Assembly: GCA_022264855.1 (NCBI GenBank)
Contig: JABYQU010000030.1
Coordinates: 310,001 to 374,000 of the forward strand
Direction of reading: 5' to 3'
Length of the DNA stretch: 64,000 bases
DNA from: Lenzites betulinus
Lineage: Eukaryota > Basidiomycota > Agaricomycetes > Polyporales > Polyporaceae
The notes under the pieces were generated by a model. That model was not told where the DNA came from and made no database searches. It was given only the letters and a program-made list of their open reading frames with translations. The first letter of the stretch is position 1. Every line of letters starts with the position of its first letter. Positions 45,797 through 57,200 of the stretch are shown here, one piece after another. The translations under genes were made by a program, and so were the position numbers.

Positions 45797-48700
45797 ATGC
45801 CTTTGGCCACCATCGACGATGTCAAGGACAAGACCTTTGACTACATCGTGTGCGGTATGTTACTCACTGCATCATACACATCCGTCGTCCGCTCACACTC
45901 GCACTCACTGTCGGTCGCAGGCGGAGGCGTAGGTCATCCTCTTCTCCTCACGGTCTTATCGTCTGACGCTTTGTAGACGGCCGGACTTACGTTGGCTGCT
46001 CGCCTGAGCGAAGATCCGAAGAACAGCGTCCTCGTTCTGGAAGCCGGCGAGGCGAACCTCAACGACATGGCCCTCCGTGAGTGCGTTCCCCTGACCGACC
46101 CTACAACTCGTCAAATTGATAATTCGCATGTCAACCAGTTCGCCCAGCGTCTTACGGTAGCCACTTCGGAAGACCAGAGTACTCGTGGGACCATCAAACG
46201 GCACGTCTCATGACCCCTTTGACTCTTTCGCAGCGCCTCATAGTAGGGGACAGATCAAGCAGAAGACGACCGGTGATAACGCGCATATGTGGTTTAGGTC
46301 AGTATATGCGCCACATTAGTCACGAGTATCGCAGCCGTAATACTCAACGTTTCGGGTAGAGGAAAAGGCCTGGGAGGAAGTTCCGGCATCAACTTCCTGT
46401 GTTGGACCAAACCTCCCAAGGAAGATATCAACGGTCAGGAGGACAAGTTACTGGGACGCGAGGCTCAATTGACGCTGTTTTGAGTACAGACCTCGAGCGA
46501 CTCGGGAATCCGGGTTGGAATTGGGCGTCCTATGAGAAATACCTACAACGAACTGAAGGGTAAGCGCTCCTTTACCGCCTCATCTACATGTTGATATCTA
46601 TCATTCCAGATTCGTACCGCCGAGTGCGAAAATCCAAGAGGAAATGAAGTTGAAGTTTGATGCCTGGAATATGGGTACCGAGGGTATGTGTGTTGGCTGT
46701 AGCAGGTAAACTCGAAGTGACGACCCATTTTCCCAGGCCCTCTGCGCATTTCGTTCCCTGGGACTATTGACCGAGCAGAGTTGAAGGTGCAACAGGTACA
46801 CGCCCCCTGATGATGTCTCTGCCATGATGTTCATGTATGATTTTAGACGTTCCTAAACGCTGGCATTCCTGCAGCGACCAGACCGGTAAGTCACCTGCCA
46901 TCTATTTCGATCCAGCTGGCTCAACTCCTGACCACAGATGAATGGCGACGTGGGTGACTCATTCCATGGTTGGTCTCATATCTGACGGAGTTATTATTAG
47001 CCTGGCGGGGCATTCTTTGCACCGTGTACATACGACCCGAAGACTCACACGCGGAGTTACGCTACTACGGTGAGTGGTCCGTGGATAGAGACGGATAGCT
47101 CTAAAATCGGAACAGGCGTTCTACTTGCCTAACAGGGATCGCCCCAACTTGACCGTCCTCGTATCATCGCATGTTAACCGGGTGCTCCCAGCTTCTCACG
47201 ACGAGTCCCAGTTTGTCGCCGAGTCAGTTGAATTTGAGTATAAGGGCGACGTATACACTGTAAATGCCAACAAGGAAGTAATTCTGAGTACAGGGTGCGT
47301 CCATTCCTTCTGTTGATGCGTTGGACCGTCGTATTAAAGTGTACTTTTATGAAGGGCTCTGAAGAGTCCTCAGGTACTGGAACTCTCCGGCATTGGGAAC
47401 ACCAATATACTTCGCAAACTTGGCATACCCTCGAGAATAGACCTCCCTGGGGTTGGTAGCAACGTTCAAGAACACATGATCGTTGCGGTGAGCTTCGGTA
47501 GGTCTCAACTTCCTCGCACCAGAATAGCTATGTGATGTTTTGCCATTAGAACTCCGAGACGACGTCCAGTTCGAAACCTTGGATTTATTGGCTGATCCGG
47601 CCACGCTCGAAAAACACTTGGAATTGCAGTACGTGTCTGAGTAATGTCGTATGCCTGTCTGCTAACCCCCCTATAGTTCCACGGGAACCGGTATCTTCAC
47701 CACCAGCGTCATAGGATTCACTTTCGCCAAGCTCTCCCAGATCAGTTCCAAGGCTGCTGACATCATCAAGGCCACGGAAGAGAAGATCGCAAAGAATGCT
47801 GACAACTACCCACCCGGTCTACTTGATCAGTATAAGATATCGTTGGAACGTCTGAAGAACGGTATTGGTTGTGAATACATCACCTTCCCGGGGATGTGTT
47901 CTCGCCCTAGTACGTCAAGTTGCAAACACGAATGTAGTCGAATAATCCCTGATCCCTGATCACAGACCCGCCCGCGGAAGGGAAACGATACATCTCCTTC
48001 TATGTGGCGACGAACCATACCTTCTCGAGGGGAACTATCGTGCGTGATCCTGAATTTATTGTGGACGCGCGTTAACACCCGTGATAGCATGCGGCTTCGA
48101 AGGATCCGGCAGTAGATCCGGAATTCGATCCCCGGTACTTCGACGAAGAAGTTGGTGAGTGATATGGGCGATCATACGAGGAATCCGGCGCTCATCAGTA
48201 TGAACCTAGATGTCCAAGTATGGCTTGAGATGGTCAAGTTCGCTAGGAACCTTCGCAATATCTCCCCACTCAAGGAGATGACGAGTACGTGAACTTTCGG
48301 ATTTTCTGTCAACGTATCCGGCTCACGGTGTTCATAGCAACGGAGTTAAATCCTGGGCCTGAGGTGCAGACAGACGAGGAGATCGTCGGTATGTCAACAA
48401 ACAAGCCTTCGTGCTAAGAGCGTATCTGACGTCTATGTTGTAGCTTGGATGAAGGAGAACATGTCAACCACCTGGCGTGAGTCCACCTTGTGTTCCAAGT
48501 CTCAATATGTGATCATTGAGCGAACTTTAACTAGACACCGCGAGCTCCTGTTCCATGCTTCCGAAGTGCAGTGGCGGTGTCGTCGACCCCGAGCTCAAGG
48601 TACGTGCGCTGTGCAATATATCGCGCCAGCAAAGCTTACGGGAGCATCCAGGTATACGGCACGAAGAACCTGCGCGTCGTCGACCTGTCCGTCGTCCCCT

Positions 48701-48846
48701 TACATTTTGCGGCACATCCTCAGGCTAGCGTGTATGGCATTGCCGAGAAAGGTACCCCCGATTCAAGCTCATTCCGTACTCTTTGCTGAAACATGCGTAC
48801 AGCCGCGGACATCATCCAGGGCCGTAGTAGTTGGTTTCGGACCTAG
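45797..48846 (+). CDS. GMC-family FAD oxidoreductase
   Basis: Model with 24 exons and 611 residues. Exons start at 45797, 45921 (8 nt), 45977, 46139, 46234, 46360, 46490, 46610, 46737, 46847, 46938 (12 nt), 47001, 47116, 47355, 47550, 47677, 47966, 48088, 48210, 48338, 48444, 48535, 48652 and 48803, and end at 45854, 45928, 46076, 46204, 46297, 46433, 46559, 46683, 46795, 46885, 46949, 47069, 47294, 47497, 47628, 47909, 48039, 48154, 48284, 48388, 48476, 48599, 48751 and 48846. Motifs: [20 protein letters not shown] (FAD binding), [12 protein letters not shown] (GMC signature 1), [17 protein letters not shown] (signature 2), and the catalytic histidines in TWHTASSCSM and [11 protein letters not shown]. 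It has no obvious signal peptide. Aryl-alcohol, choline or glucose-type substrates are possible. One join (46204 to 46234) implies a 29-nt intron; if that is not spliced, the gene is frameshifted. Confidence 0.87.
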
Positions 48847-49243
48847 CGACATCCCTACTCTGAAGGCGCGTTGGTAAATGAAGATTCTGCGAGTCGGACG
48901 TGTGTATCAATATTGTACTCTGTTGTTGACGTTGAGACTATATGTACTGAATATCGCCGACCTCGTTACTGTATATAATGTCGAAAGCGTCTCTGAACAA
49001 TTTCCGGGACCATATTGCAGGTAGGGCGTACTCCGTTGTTTTCGGATGGCGAAGTCCTCCTTGTCACCTGATAGGCCAATAGTGCGCGACCGCGGCAGGC
49101 GCCTATATACTCGTACGCTGACGGCCGACATCCAGGACGCCGAGAAGCAATCCACCCAGACCACCCGCCCCCGCGCCGCCGCCGACCGCACTCAGGACGT
49201 GCTCAAGACTGCCCCGATATTTCCCCGCCGCCCGCCTCCCGCC
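48847..49243. other. intergenic, GMC 3' side and RING gene promoter
   Basis: 397 bp. It contains a TATATA at 49104-49109, about 135 bp upstream of the RING gene ATG. Nothing else was recognised. Confidence 0.4.
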
Positions 49244-50916
49244 ATGTCCGTCCGACAGGTTGCAAAGTGCGTATCGGTCCCACAAGCGCCCACAATGTGC
49301 CCGAATTGACATGCGGGGCCGATCAGGGGGAAGAAACGGGCCCACCAGGTCATCACGGACGACGAGCAGCTGAGCGAGGCCTCCTCCTCGTCGTCTGCAC
49401 CGGCGGCGCCGTCTTCGCGCGCGCGCGAGAAGCAGCCCGCCGTCCCTGTCAAGAAGCGTATGTACCAGCGCACCTTTCCCTCCAGTGGCTGAGCTGACCA
49501 TGTGCGTGCTTCAGCGAAACGCGCGGAGACGCGCAAGTGTCCGATATGCGACGAGGCGATCCCGCTGCGGCTGCTCGCGAAACACGCCGTGCTGGAGTCG
49601 GAGCGGCTGGAGGAGATCGTGCGGTGTATTGGGTCGACGGAGGTCTTGGGCGAGGCTGAGCCGGACGAAGGGTGAGTCTCCAGCTACTCCTCACCACCCC
49701 CATCCTAGAGCGGCCTGCTCAATTGCGCGAACGCCAGCCTGGCAGCGCGGTCCCGCCGCAAAGCGCGCCATGGTCAGGGCACGAAGCCCGGGCAGTCGTC
49801 GTCGATGGCGTCGACGGCGGAGGCGGGCGTGGAGGACACGATGAAGACGGTGCGCATGCTGAAGCGGCACCGGAAGCAGCGCCACCAGAAGCTGCGGGAG
49901 GCGACGCGGGACGAGGAGGACGAGGAGTGGTGGGGCGGGCGGCAGCGGGGCGGGGAGGAGGGCGAGGGGACGCTGTGCCCGGTGTGCGAGAAGACGGTGC
50001 GGGGGGACGTGGACGTCGTGGAGGCGCATGTGGACTCGTGCTTGGCGCACCTCCGGATTACGAACGAGTGGGAGGAGAGGGAGAGGCGGGGGAGTGCGGA
50101 GGGGGATGGGGATTTTGACATTGACGTCGAGGGGGAGAGCATGCTGCATGGGGTCATGGAGGGAGTCAGCTTTCGAGGTGTGTTATGGTCTCGCGGGGTG
50201 TGGGGAGGGTGCTGACGCAGGAGGTGCAGGGACTGGCTTTGACATCCCGAATCGTAATGCCCAGGATGTTGACGAGGACATTGACATCGACGGCGAGGAC
50301 GAGGCGGTTTTCGGCGCACCACAATTCACGGAACGGGACTTGCTAGGCCCCGGTACCGGCCCTCCAGACACGGCTTCCGACACAGGGACCGACGCCGACA
50401 TAGATGTCGACGACGAAGATACTGCGGCAGTGGGTGCGGGGGAAGCGACAGAGAGAGACCCCAAGAGAGGAGTTACGCTACGAGAGCTCGCTGAGGAGGG
50501 CAAGTTGATCCACACGCACGTCGAGGAGGCGAAGCGGACTATGGAGCGGGTGATGGGGGTTGGCGAGACCGAGCAGGCGGACCTTGCAGTGGAACTCGCA
50601 CGGAGAAAGGGCGACTCGGCCGCGGTCATACGTGCCCTACAAGACAAGATCAGTTTGCTGGTCAGTACTTACCTTAGAAGTGTGTATAAGTGTGTGTGAT
50701 AGCTGACGAGTGGTGCAGGAATCGACGAAGGTGTCTTCATCGACTTCGCTCCTGTGTCGAATCTGTCTGGACCCGTATACCGAACCTACCGTATCGACCG
50801 GGTGCTGGCATACGTGCTGCAGAGAATGCTGGCTGCGTTGCCTTGGCTCGACGAAACTGTGCCCTATTTGCAAGAGGATTACGGGCGCTGTAGATCTGCG
50901 AAGGGTTTACTTGTAG
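49244..50916 (+). CDS. RNF220-like RING finger protein
   Basis: Six exons: 49244-49266, 49327-49457, 49515-49671, 49738-50177, 50221-50660 and 50719-50916; 462 residues. A first zinc site is CPICDEAIPLRLLAKHAVLE near residue 60. A second, UBZ-like, is CPVCEKTVRGDVDVVEAHVD with SCLAH. A long acidic middle follows, then a helix (EEGKLIHTHVEEAKRTMERV). The C-terminal RING is LCRICLDPYTEPTVSTGCWH, then TCCRECWLRCLGSTKLCPIC and the end TGAVDLRRVYL. The CWH-x-x-C-x-ECWL-x-x-LG-x-x-KLCP pattern and the LRRVYL terminus match the animal E3 ligase RNF220. An E3 ubiquitin ligase role is inferred. The exon 5 acceptor has two in-frame AG choices 9 nt apart (50220 and 50229). Confidence 0.85.
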
Positions 50917-51352
50917 TATCTGCACTTAGAGTCTGGTTTTCATCTGCTATCGTTTCTCATGCTGTACGCTCTGATTGCACTGTTTGACATTTGTATATGC
51001 ATTTCGTGTTGTTTGCTGTCTATCACACCTGAATGAATTAGTGAGCATTTGTCTCACTCCAAGAGAGGAAGCAGGATTGGGAGAGAACTCATATCTGGCC
51101 TTGTCATTTCCTCACATTCACTGCACTCGAATAAACCAAACAGTAAAGTGGTTACAGCGGGAGAGGTATTCGGGGCAACCACACGGGTGCCACCACGACA
51201 TGTATAATCATGGTCATAGACCAAGAACATGACTCACCTGAAGCATATGTCACCTGGTCGCCACTCATAGCATTCCTTTGAAGTTGACGAGAAGAGAGAT
51301 GTAGGCTCAGATTATACGGTGGTGAGTACGCTATATACAACTGCGCGCATGA
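50917..51352. other. convergent intergenic region, nothing recognised
   Basis: 436 bp between the 3' ends of the RING gene (plus) and TOM7 (minus). No conserved frame was seen. Confidence 0.4.
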
Positions 51353-51666
51353 TCATGCAAGGGGACTGATGAGCCTGAGAGAAAGGTTAGCTGGAGCAGT
51401 TGAAACTCATCCCAACTACGCACTTGATAAGAGAAGGCTGAGGGTTGCTCCGTGTGTAGCCTACGTAGATGATGAACGGAATCCAAGCATAGTGGGTGAC
51501 GACCTGTGTACAGGTCAGCGGTGAGCGCGGTCGCAAACATGTCCAGCTGGCGAAAACATACGCGAGCGAAGTCCACAGCCTTGATGATTCTCTCCTGCAT
51601 GTCACTGTCAGCAATGCAATACGCATATAACACCGGAGCACGCACCTTTGTCTCTTCTGAGGGCAT
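51353..51666 (-). CDS. TOM7: mitochondrial import receptor subunit TOM7
   Basis: Four exons on the minus strand: 51666-51646, 51594-51562, 51503-51424 and 51374-51353; only 51 residues. The spliced protein is MPSEETKERIIKAVDFARVV, THYAWIPFIIYVGYTRSNPQ, PSLIKLISPLA, the complete Tom7 pattern: a short cytosolic helix, one outer-membrane segment and the conserved SLIKLISPLA end. Tom7 is a small subunit of the TOM complex that tunes its assembly. Reading without splicing gives long misleading antisense frames, so this gene is easily missed. It shares a 146-bp upstream region with eIF3f. Confidence 0.94.
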
Positions 51667-51812
51667 TTTGTGGAAGTGTGGATGAACGACGTGGAGGAGG
51701 CGTTGAGGGCAGCGCCGGCCGTTGCCGACAACTTTTTGGCCGCCAGGGCGCTTGTCTTGTCCGCATACCACACCGTACCGCGCTCGCCTCCTCCCTCCGC
51801 ACATCCTCAAAA
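51667..51812. promoter_or_regulatory. compact bidirectional promoter TOM7 / eIF3f
   Basis: Only 146 bp separate the two start codons, so both 5' UTRs and core promoters must fit here. No TATA box was seen, which is usual for housekeeping pairs. Confidence 0.6.
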
Positions 51813-53012
51813 ATGCCTCTCGGTCCCCCCTCGTCCGCAATCTACCTCCAAAATACCGCGCCTGGGTTTATCGCCACACCAGGGTACGAGACGCGGCTGA
51901 TGCGCAGCGAAAGGGGCGGGAATCTGACGCGCGATCGCACAGGCGGACTCCTACATCGGCGACCGTCCATCCGGTCGCCCTCTTCTCGATCCTCGACCAC
52001 TTCTTGCGGAGAAATGACAAGCAGGACCGCGTGATTGGCACCCTGCTTGGGACGCGCTCCGAGAACGGGGAGGTGGAGGTCCGCTCGTCGTTCGCGGTGC
52101 TGCATAGCGAGACGGCGGATCAGGTCGCGGTGGACATGGAGTATCACCGCACGATGTACGAGCTCCACCACAAGGTCAGCCCGAAGGAGGTCATTGTCGG
52201 ATGGTGAGTACAACATGTGCTGCATAAAGCCATAGGAGGAACTCATTATTGGACTCAGGTACTCGACGGGCTCGAACCTGAACACATACTCCGCACTCAT
52301 CCAAAACTTCTACACGCAAGAGACCGCGCCACAACAAGCAATCCACCTGTCGGTGAACATCGGCGCCGAAGGGGGTCAACAGGCGGGCGTCAGGGCTTAC
52401 GTTGGGTGCGTCGAGTTTGCGTATATGGATGCAGGCAAATACTCACTCGATACGCGCTACCTGCAGTTCACCGGTCGGTGTCAACCCCAAGCCCGAAAAC
52501 TGCGTCTTCGTGCCCATCCCTTGCGAGCTTCGTTTCAACGATGCTGAGCGCAGCGGCCGTGCGTATCCATCTCGTTCATACTGATGTGCAGAGCCTTACA
52601 ATTTGTCCCGCCACTCTAGTCGACCTTCTTACCTCCACCCCCGCCAACTCCTCCGGTGCAACCTTCACCAACCCTGCAAGCGACCTCGAGCTCCTCGAGC
52701 GCTCCCTCGTACAAGTATCCGAAATGCTTGATCGTGTGCTCGCATACGTCCAGCAAGTGCTGTCCGGCGAAGTCAAGGGCGACCCCGCAGTCGGTCGGTA
52801 CTTGATGGATGCGCTTGGCCCGAGCAGCATAGAGGACCTCGAGAAGGGCGAGTTCAACTCCCATCTCCAGGTATGCGCCCTTCCTATATCTACGGGTGGG
52901 GTTGATGAGCTAACCGCACGTACAGGATACGCTCATGGTTTCCTACCTCGCGAACCTCGTCCGCTCGCAGGCAGAGGTCTCTTCGCGGCTGGCATTGGTG
53001 AAGGCGTCATAA
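51813..53012 (+). CDS. translation initiation factor eIF3 subunit f
   Basis: Six exons: 51813-51883, 51943-52203, 52259-52405, 52467-52558, 52620-52870 and 52926-53012; 302 residues. The MPN (Mov34/PAD1 N-terminal) domain is clear: [100 protein letters not shown]. The JAMM metal ligands are incomplete, as in eIF3f generally, so it is structural rather than a deubiquitinase. The C-terminal helices ([20 protein letters not shown] and [20 protein letters not shown]) match eIF3f. It belongs to the eIF3 complex on the 40S ribosome. Confidence 0.95.
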
Positions 53013-53091
53013 TTTCTTGTATCCTTACTTTGGGAACTGGGCACTGCGCTGGGTGCCCGGCATGTATCCATAGCAGGCGCGCGTGTACTGC

Positions 53092-54045
53092 CTAGCTGTT
53101 GAAAATACGCGAATGTTGGAGACCGTGTCGCGACGCGAGAATCTCGCCGAGGGGCCATGTCATGGCAGGTCCACGGATCACTTCGTCCTCCTGCGTTTCC
53201 GGCCCATCGGACGCGAGGATGCCCGTGGTGAGGTGTTTGCACTTTGATATCTCAGCGTCGACAAGTGGCCGGACGGCGTGCAGTAGCAGCTGCTGGGCAG
53301 CGTACGGTCCGATGGTGTTCAGGCGAACGGACGCGGAGAGAAGACTGCGTGCTTGCAAGAACAGATGGAGGTACTGACTTCGCTCTGAGCATCAGCGAGG
53401 AGAGGCGCAGTGAGGGGTCGCGCATGTGAAGAGTCAGGCTTCATTCGCACCAGCAGATAGTCCGAGCGTTGCAGTCAAAACCCCCCAACAGACCGGCAAG
53501 TGACCATGTGTTTCTTCGCGTCGCACGAGGAGCTTCAGCTGATCGACCATTGCGGTACCGCGGGTCTCGCGCTCGGGCACATTTGCGGGCCCGGGGGGTT
53601 GCAAGTGTCGAGAAAGCTGCGGCTTCGAGAAGCCCTTTGTGTTGAGCGTCAAGAGGGCAACACCCTGAGACTTGGACGCCCTTCTAGCGACGTGATTGAG
53701 CGTCATGGTCTCGTAAAGCTCGTCCAGGGCCCTGAGACGTCCTATCGCGCGATCGACGACCGCTTCGGTAGAGCCCTGCGTTTCTGCGAGTGCTTCTTCG
53801 GCGACAAGATGCGCGTCGAGCACAAAGGGTAGCGCGGAGTGCGCATACGTCGAGAGGCTGTCGCGCAAGAAGCTGATGGTGTAGTCCGTTTTGTCCGGAG
53901 ACGGGGGTGCAGATGGCGATGCGGCGTCGGTAAAGAAACCGTGCGTGACATAGGACTCGAGGCCAGCCGAGGCGACAAACGACCCAGTCGGAAGGTTGCT
54001 GTCCGACAAAAGGAGGAGGATGTACGCTTCGTGGTCGTTCTCCAT
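53092..54045 (-). CDS. ureF: urease accessory protein UreF
   Basis: Two exons on the minus strand, 54045-53451 and 53384-53092; 295 residues. The start MENDHEAYILLLLSDSNLPT with GSFVASAGLESYVTHGFF is the UreF signature, followed by SALPFVLDAHLVAEEALAET and, after the intron, ARSLLSASVRLNTIGPYAAQ and QLLLHAVRPLVDAEISK. UreF joins UreD and UreG to load nickel into apo-urease, checking GTP hydrolysis by UreG. Urease and its other partners are not in the window, which is normal since these genes are dispersed in fungi. It converges with eIF3f (79 bp gap) and is divergent from VAC14 (240 bp). Confidence 0.95.
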
Positions 54046-54285
54046 GACCGCAGGACTTGGCGAGAGGACGGAGGAAATGGACGAAGAGCTGCAAGCGCCC
54101 AGACGCGCTCTGCAACACGCGTGCCGCGGCCTGCGCGCGCGTCACCCGACATCTCTTCCCTTCCATCTCTCTGAGCCTTCAGACTTTCGCTCTAACCTAG
54201 CCTGTATGGGCTGGTGTCGCCCGGGTACCTGGCCAGCATCTAAGACACAACTAGCAGACGTACCTGGAGGAAATTCCTTGCCAAG

Positions 54286-57200
54286 ATGGGTGCGCAAAGT
54301 GAAGAGGCTGCGTGCAGACATAGTCTGAACACTCCTCGCAGATACTAGCACCTCGAAGCAGCTGGTGGACAAGATGTACGAGAAGCGGAAGGCCGCCGCT
54401 CTCGAGCTTGAGAAGTGCGTACTCCTGTGGCGTGTACCGCGGTGCGGCGCTCTATAACTCGTTCTGCAGGCAAATACGCGAATGTCACCAGCAGGGAGAC
54501 CAACGTCGGATAACCCAGATTGTGGAACAGCTGGTGGACATGTTCAGCAACCCGGCGAACCCGCTACATGTTCGTAACGGCGGCCTCATCGGTCTCGCGG
54601 GCACAGCCATAGCGTTGGGTGTGGATATCGCCCCGTACATGGAGAAGTTCGTGGAACCGCTGCTCGTATGCTTTACGGACCCCGAGAACAGGGTGCGGTA
54701 CTTCTCAGCGGAGTGCTTGTACAATATCGCGAAGGTGTCCAAGGGCGAGATCCTTGTGTATTTCAATCCCGTCTTCGACGCCCTCAGCAAGGTGCGTACC
54801 CAAATATATGCACCTCCGACTGAATTCGAATGCGTATTAGCTTGCCGCAGACTCGGAACTGTCCGTCAAGAACGGCGCGGAGCTCCTGGACCGTCTGCTC
54901 AAAGACATCGTCGCGGAAACAGCGTCTGTCTACATTCCACAATATCCCGAAACGGAGGCAGTGCGCCGACGGACAGAAGAATCAAACGGCATACTGGTAC
55001 CACACCCAGATGATGTCGCAAACGGCACAGACATAGGTTCTGCGCGAAAGGCATTCTCCCTGGCACACTTCATTCCTTTGCTCTCGGACAGGATATACGT
55101 TGTGAACCCATTCACTCGAAGTTATCTGGTCTCATGGATCACTGTGCTCGACTCCGTCCCGGAGCTGGAGCTCATCAGCTACCTGCCCGAGTTCCTCGAC
55201 GGTCTTCTGTTCGTAAACACCTACTCACATTCTCGTGCTCGTGGACTGAAGCAAACGTTTCATTGACAGGAAGTATCTTTCTGATCCGACGGACGACGTC
55301 AGGGTGGCGACAGAAGGGTTACTTGCAGACTTCCTTCGAGAAATCAAAGACGTCACCTTGGTTCGGAAACGTCACGAAGAACAAGCCAAGGCGAGGCGGG
55401 AGGCGACCGCTACCGAGTCTACTCGACGAAATGACGCCGACAAGGAGAGGCTGCCAGATATCACTATGGACCACTCAGAAAGGGGCGCATTCATAGCGGA
55501 ACAGGACGACGTGTTTGACAACGACATGGAAAACCATGATGACGGACATGAAGAGCAGGAGATACGCGAAACAGGCGGTGAGCACCACCACGCAAACGGT
55601 ACTGGCATTGCCTTTAATGTAGCCCGCAGCTTGGCTACCCGGTCTTGGTGTCCGGATCGATTATGCGGCTATCGTGGAGATACTCCTACAACAGCTGGAT
55701 GATCAGCGTACGTATGCAACTCCCATGGGTTGGACGTAAGCTGACAGACCTTCTTAGACGACGAAATACAGCAATCGACCGCCCTACGATGGTTGTCCGA
55801 ATTCCTAAATATCGCACAGGAGGTTATGATACCCTTTACGCCCCGCCTCATCCTCGCTATCCTCCCCAACCTGGCGCACGATGTCCACATGATTCAGTCC
55901 GCTGCCATACGGACTAATCAAGCCCTCATGAACGTCATCCAATCACTACCCTCCCCACCCGACGCCGCACCTGGACGCCAGGGTACAGATAAGTCGTCGT
56001 CCGGATCCTTCGCCGTACCATCTTCGCCTCCGACTGTCGCCGTAGGACAAGGACCGTCGAGGCAGTCCACCGCAGCAAGGGAAAGCTTACCAGCGCGGGA
56101 CGTCAGCTCCCCGGAGTCTCCACCGGAGACCATCAGCTCACAAGCCGGCGCATCCGACCGCGCCTCGGTCTCCACCCAGCACAAGGGCCGCTCCGGCACT
56201 CTCTCGTCAGAGGCCGCTCGGCCTATGACAGTGCACGACGGGGTGGGCCAACTGCAGAACAGCCGTCCCGCGTCGCCGACGTCGGCGATCAGCGTGCAGC
56301 CGCTGAACCAGTCGCCGGAGTCGTCGATGCTACAGGAGAAGGACGGAATCGACTACCAGGGAACGGTGAACGCGCTCACGATACAGTTCCTGAGCGAGCA
56401 CGAGGAGACGCGGGTCGCAGCGCTGAAGTGGCTGATTATGCTGCACCAGAAGGCGCCGAGGAAGATCTTGGCTATGGACGACGGGACGTTCCCCGCGCTG
56501 TTGAAGACATTGTCCGACTCGTCGGAAGAGGTTGGGCTTCACGTCATATTCGTTGGAGCATACCTGACGATTGCGGCTACAGGTGATCAAGCATGACTTG
56601 CAGTTGCTCGCGCAGATATCATCGAGTTCTGAGGAGAGCTACTTCAAGTCTTTCATGAACAACCTTCTCGAGCTATTCAGCACAGACAGAGGTCTCCTCG
56701 ACTCGCGGGGTAGTTTGATCATCCGGCAGCTGTGCCTCAACCTGAATACTGAGCGCATATACCGCACATTCGCAGAGATTCTGGAGAAGGAAGAGGTAGG
56801 TTCTCTATAGTCCTGTGCTGAATAGGGAAGATACTTATGCATTTTCAGGACCTCGAGTTTGCCAGTGTAATGGTGCAGAAGCTCAACATGATCTTGATCA
56901 CGTCACCAGAGCTGGCGGACTTCCGGAGGAGGCTGAAAAGCTTGGAAACACGAGTGCGTAACATGCGCGGTTGTTTAAGTATCGTTGCTGATAAGCAGAG
57001 CAGCAAGATGGACAGGCTTTATTCACAACATTATACCGTTCATGGTGTCACAACGCCGTTGCTGTCTTCTCGTTGTGTTTGCTCGCCCAGGCGTATGAAC
57101 ATGCCTCAAACTTACTCTATATCTTGTATGTGGCGAGTTTCTCGTCTACAAAATCCTCACTCAATGCAGTGTCTCCGCAGCGCCGACCTAGACATCACCG

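Noticed and set aside
49691..50322. Antisense Leu/Pro/His-rich frames over the RING gene
   Set aside because: They mirror the acidic/Gly codons of the real gene; no signal peptide or domain pattern holds up.
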